From NCBI RefSeq assembly GCF_949628265.1, contig NC_088787.1, forward strand, positions 25,286,501 through 25,350,500: a DNA stretch of 64,000 nt. Direction: 5' to 3'. Below, piece by piece: positions 61,102-64,000 of this stretch. A program made the translations under genes and the position numbers. The notes beneath the pieces are model-generated. The model was not told the origin of the DNA. It did not search any database and was given only the letters and a program-made list of their open reading frames with translations. Every line of letters begins with the position of its first letter. The stretch's first letter is position 1. This stretch comes from Cloeon dipterum. Lineage: Eukaryota > Arthropoda > Insecta > Ephemeroptera > Baetidae.

Positions 61102-64000
61102 ATGGACATCGCTAAGTCAATATTTGGGCCAAAGGTACCTGATGGCTACGCCGGAAGAGATGACTACAACGTAAGCATGATCTTTTTACGTATGTATCTA
61201 TATATTTTCCTTCCAACTTATGTGAGCATAAGAGAAACTTAAACTCGAAACCCCACAATCCATAAATCAACTAAGTCATTATTGGACATCCACAAAGTGA
61301 AATAAAATTAACGTGTCGGTGGTCGAGCAACTTTGGCGATTTTACCCTGAAGACACAAAAAGCAGTGGAAGGGAGCGAGAAGCATGATAAGCTGATCGCC
61401 GGGAGAGCAGCAAAGCAAACGCAGCTGTCCGCGGAGAGAGCTGATGTTGGATTAAATTCTGCAGGCTGGAGAGGCTTGCTAGACGCACGATGCGGGCCAG
61501 GCCGTTGCTGAGCGGCCGCTGTTTGGCCGGCTGCGTGGCCGCCACGCTGGTCACCGCCCTGCTGCTGGCGCTGAGCCCCATCTCGTCGCCCTCGGACTGT
61601 GCCTGCCCTCGAGTGGACGCCCTCAGCGTCAAAGCCCCAACGACGCCTGACGGACGCTTGGCGGTGCTGGTGCCCTTCCGAGACCGATTTGACGAGCTGA
61701 TCGAGTTCGTGCCGCACATGCACAGCTTCCTGCGCCACCAGGGCCTCGATTTTGAGATCTTCGTGCTGAATCAGGTGGACCAATTCCGCTTCAACCGCGC
61801 CAGCCTGATAAACGCCGGCTTCAAGATGGTGCGCCGCTATTATGACTACATTGCTATGCACGACGTCGACCTGCTGCCGCTCAACCACAACCTATCCTAC
61901 GCCAAACCGCAAAACGGCAGACCCTTCCACGTCGCAGCCCCGGAACTGCACCCAAGGTAGCCCTTGGCCTGCTGAAGGTTCACGCTTATTTTTTTTGCAA
62001 AATTGAGTCCTCTGTTTCACGCCGTATAGAAAATTGTCAATATCATGGGTTCAAATCAATGCCTCTTGGATTTTTCTATATCTATGATGACTTTGAGTAA
62101 TGACTAATATAATTATGTATAGTTAGAATGCAGGTCTTTTTGTTATTGTAATATTTTATGGCTTTTTAAAAAATCCATGGGATTATGTGCTCATTTTTCT
62201 CGCACTGTTAAGGCATGAGTGTTTAAAGGCAACGGTAAATACTTTAGCATTTAGGGGATCTGTTGCTGGCGGCTAAAAAGTCAAAGATGGCAAAAGGTGG
62301 TTAATTGAGTTATTCATGGACAACTGTCTGGCGTTTCTTTAAAAGGTCTCTGGGGGGAGGGGGTTAATTGGGACCCCCGGTAAGCCCATGTAATGTGCTG
62401 AGCAGAGGTTTAAGAAAAGTTATAAAATATTCAACTTACAAAAATGTGCTGATTGAAACCAGTCGGATATTTTAAATTGAATACCAACCTTTTAAAACGC
62501 GTCACAATTTGAGCAAAATAGCAAGTTACTTTTGCATTATAATCAATAAAAACAATTAATTTGACCAAGTTGAAAGTAAACCCAAAACCAAGAACTGACA
62601 AATTAGTTTATATTAATTAATTGCCAGTGGATTTACAACTGAATAATGCTTTTTACATTTTAAATTTTTGATCAGTTTCTGTAGCTAAAATTACAAACCA
62701 GTAGGTTCAATTTCTTTTTAAATTTTGCAAAAAAAACAGCGTGGAAGCAGGGACAGGCGATTTTCTAACTAACAAACCAAATGTAGGTACCACTACCCGA
62801 CATTCGTGGGAGGCATCCTGCTCATCACGACGCACGACTTTGAGCTGGTAAATGGCATGAGCAACAAATACTGGGGCTGGGGCCTCGAGGACGACGAATT
62901 CTACGTTCGAATGCGCGACGCGCGTTTTAACGTGACCCGCCCGACAAACGTGGCGACCAACTCAAGCAACACCTTCTGGCATAACCACGACCGCGGGCGA
63001 CGGAAACGTGATTTCGCAAAGTGCTACCATCAGAAGGAGGTGACGCGTCGCAGGGACCGCTATACGGGTCTCAAGGACGTCAAGTACCAGGTGCTGGCCA
63101 CGCACCACCTCAAGATTGACAATCTGCCCTTCACGCTGCTCAATATTAATCTCGAGTGTGACAAAGTGCTGACTCCGTGGTGCGAGTGCGACGAGCCCAA
63201 GGCGGCACTGGTTGATGACAAGAAAAAGCGGAATAAAAAGCCCTGATCTCGGCTTGATTTGAGCCGCCGCCCCCGAATAGACTTGCTAGCTCTTTCGTTT
63301 AGAAATTTTCCATAAGTTGGAAGAAGAAGGCTAGAAAATTAATATTTAAACCTTTTGAAGGCCACTTAAACCACTTCTAAATATCAAATATGAATTTGAT
63401 TAATTCGTGCCATTGCTGAAAGGAATTTGCGAAAAAATAAAATTTCAAAATGCTTTGCTCCTTACTTTAACATGGCTGTAATTTTCATCGATTAATAAAA
63501 TTTATAGAAATAAACAATAATTTAAACGATGTAACGAGTCGTCTATTATTATACATTGACTTTAAAACCAGTGGACATTGCATGCACCAGTCTGACATTG
63601 CGACACAAAGTAGAACTGAGTGATAATTTTACAGGAAAAAGTGGAGACGGCGGTTTCAGACGAGGAGGACAGCAGCGAGCTGGGCGGCTGCCCGGCAGAT
63701 GCACCTGAGGGGATCAACGCGTTGTCCGAAGGGGTCATCCCGACCCCCGGAGGCCCCTTCTCTGCTCTCACGTCGTCCATGTGGCCGCAGGACCTACTGA
63801 GCCAGCTGGGCCAGCCGGACGACCCAAACTCGCAGCCTGACTACTATGACGAGTTCGGCTTCAAGGTGGAGGAAGAGGACGGGCCAGAGCCGAGCTCAAA
63901 TCAGCTGCTCGGCATTCCATTTGTAGAGGACCCGCAACACAAGCTACAGTGGTTGGCGCACCTCCAGTTCAGTCACAACAGGGAGGCAGTCAGCGATCTC
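61102..64000 (+). CDS. SGSM3: SGSM3-like TBC RabGAP, 5' part (runs off the window)
   Basis: Exon 61102-61170 encodes [20 protein letters not shown] and three more residues, and ends in phase 0 at GTAAGC. Exon 63635 to the window end encodes 122 more codons after an acceptor (TTTTACAG), also phase 0. The second exon matches the N-terminus of small G protein signalling modulator 3 (RUTBC3/CIP85): [33 protein letters not shown], then [12 protein letters not shown]. The TBC GAP, SH3 and RUN domains expected of the family would lie beyond the window. SGSM3 acts on Rab/Rap small GTPases in membrane traffic. The first ATG after the acceptor at 61044 is used. Linking the two exons is inferred from phase and position. 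The family call rests on the second exon. The 2.5-kb intron contains all of B4GalT7. Confidence 0.8.
61490..63246 (+). CDS. B4GALT7: Beta-1,4-galactosyltransferase 7
   Basis: Two exons, 61490-61956 and 62787-63246, join in phase (Arg156 split) to give 308 residues. This is the xylosylprotein galactosyltransferase that adds the first galactose to the Xyl-Ser linker of proteoglycans in the Golgi. Residues about 10-33 form a signal anchor ([19 protein letters not shown]). A short stem and the catalytic domain follow: [20 protein letters not shown], the metal-binding DVD at 125-127 within [15 protein letters not shown], the [11 protein letters not shown] donor/acceptor loop at 185-195, and an HNHD motif in place of the usual HxH. 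The C-terminus has the CDK..TPWC signature and a Lys-rich tail. Length fits the family (about 320). The gene lies entirely within SGSM3 intron 1 on the same strand. A CTGCAG acceptor at 61459-61464, 25 nt before the ATG, suggests an upstream UTR exon. AATAAA lies at 63436 and 63494. Confidence 0.93.
62310..62400 (+). repeat. Dispersed SINE-like repeat, fragment 4
   Basis: GGACAACTGTCTGGCGTTTC is the reverse complement of the GAAACGCCAGACATTTGTCC-type segment at 2308 and 24902. TTGGGACCCCCGG and GCCCATGT follow in the same order as in the reverse complement of 24800-24840. It lies in the B4GalT7 intron. Confidence 0.5.

Noticed and set aside
61271..61888. A 205-codon minus-strand open frame
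   Set aside because: It is antisense to the first coding exon of B4GalT7, whose codon composition keeps the opposite strand open. It resembles no protein family.
62043..62060. A GGTTCAAATC word like a tRNA box B
   Set aside because: No box A at the correct distance and no cloverleaf could be drawn. It lies in the B4GalT7 intron in AT-rich DNA.

Overview
This is nuclear DNA from an animal, almost certainly an insect. Genes are split by GT-AG introns, intergenic DNA is AT-rich with GC-rich islands, many introns are about 54 nt beside others of 5-10 kb, and the clearest orthologue is the insect clock repressor clockwork orange. No bacterial, viral or organellar gene is evident. All gene models were spliced by eye from reading frames, splice signals, phase and remembered family features; no database was searched.

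Layout. 1-13.1 kb: no credible coding sequence, but an almost perfect 175-bp inverted repeat (7891-8265), one copy of a dispersed repeat and a possible 5' UTR exon near 475-680. 13.15-21.65 kb (+): a 360-residue protein with two Ras-association domains, family not identified. 21.7-26.2 kb: a foldback element, a decayed leucine-rich-repeat gene (-) and a SINE-like insertion with a T-tract. 26.3-31.5 kb (+): CHERP/SCAF6, a splicing-linked protein, 14 coding exons, 761 aa. 31.5-52.6 kb (+): clockwork orange (cwo), seven coding exons, 560 aa, plus an alternative first exon at 48.2 kb. 54.1-57.1 kb (-): an FBXO33-like F-box protein, tail to tail with cwo. 58.8-59.2 kb: a broken copy of the last exon of the galactosyltransferase gene found 4 kb downstream. 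59.5-60.5 kb (-): Naa10/vnc, the catalytic N-terminal acetyltransferase. 61.1->64 kb (+): the 5' part of SGSM3 (TBC RabGAP family), with the complete beta-1,4-galactosyltransferase 7 gene inside its first coding intron on the same strand.

The genes are mostly unrelated in function. The main regulatory signal is a cluster of 18 CACGTG E-boxes from the cwo promoter to its internal promoter (31.9-47.9 kb), against 5 in the preceding 31 kb. CLK/CYC and CWO both bind this motif in Drosophila, so the cluster fits direct clock control and autorepression. I saw no clearly unprecedented system. The best leads are the E-box field with the second cwo promoter, the 175-bp foldback, the nested B4GalT7/SGSM3 locus with its nearby pseudo-exon, and the unnamed tandem RA-domain gene.
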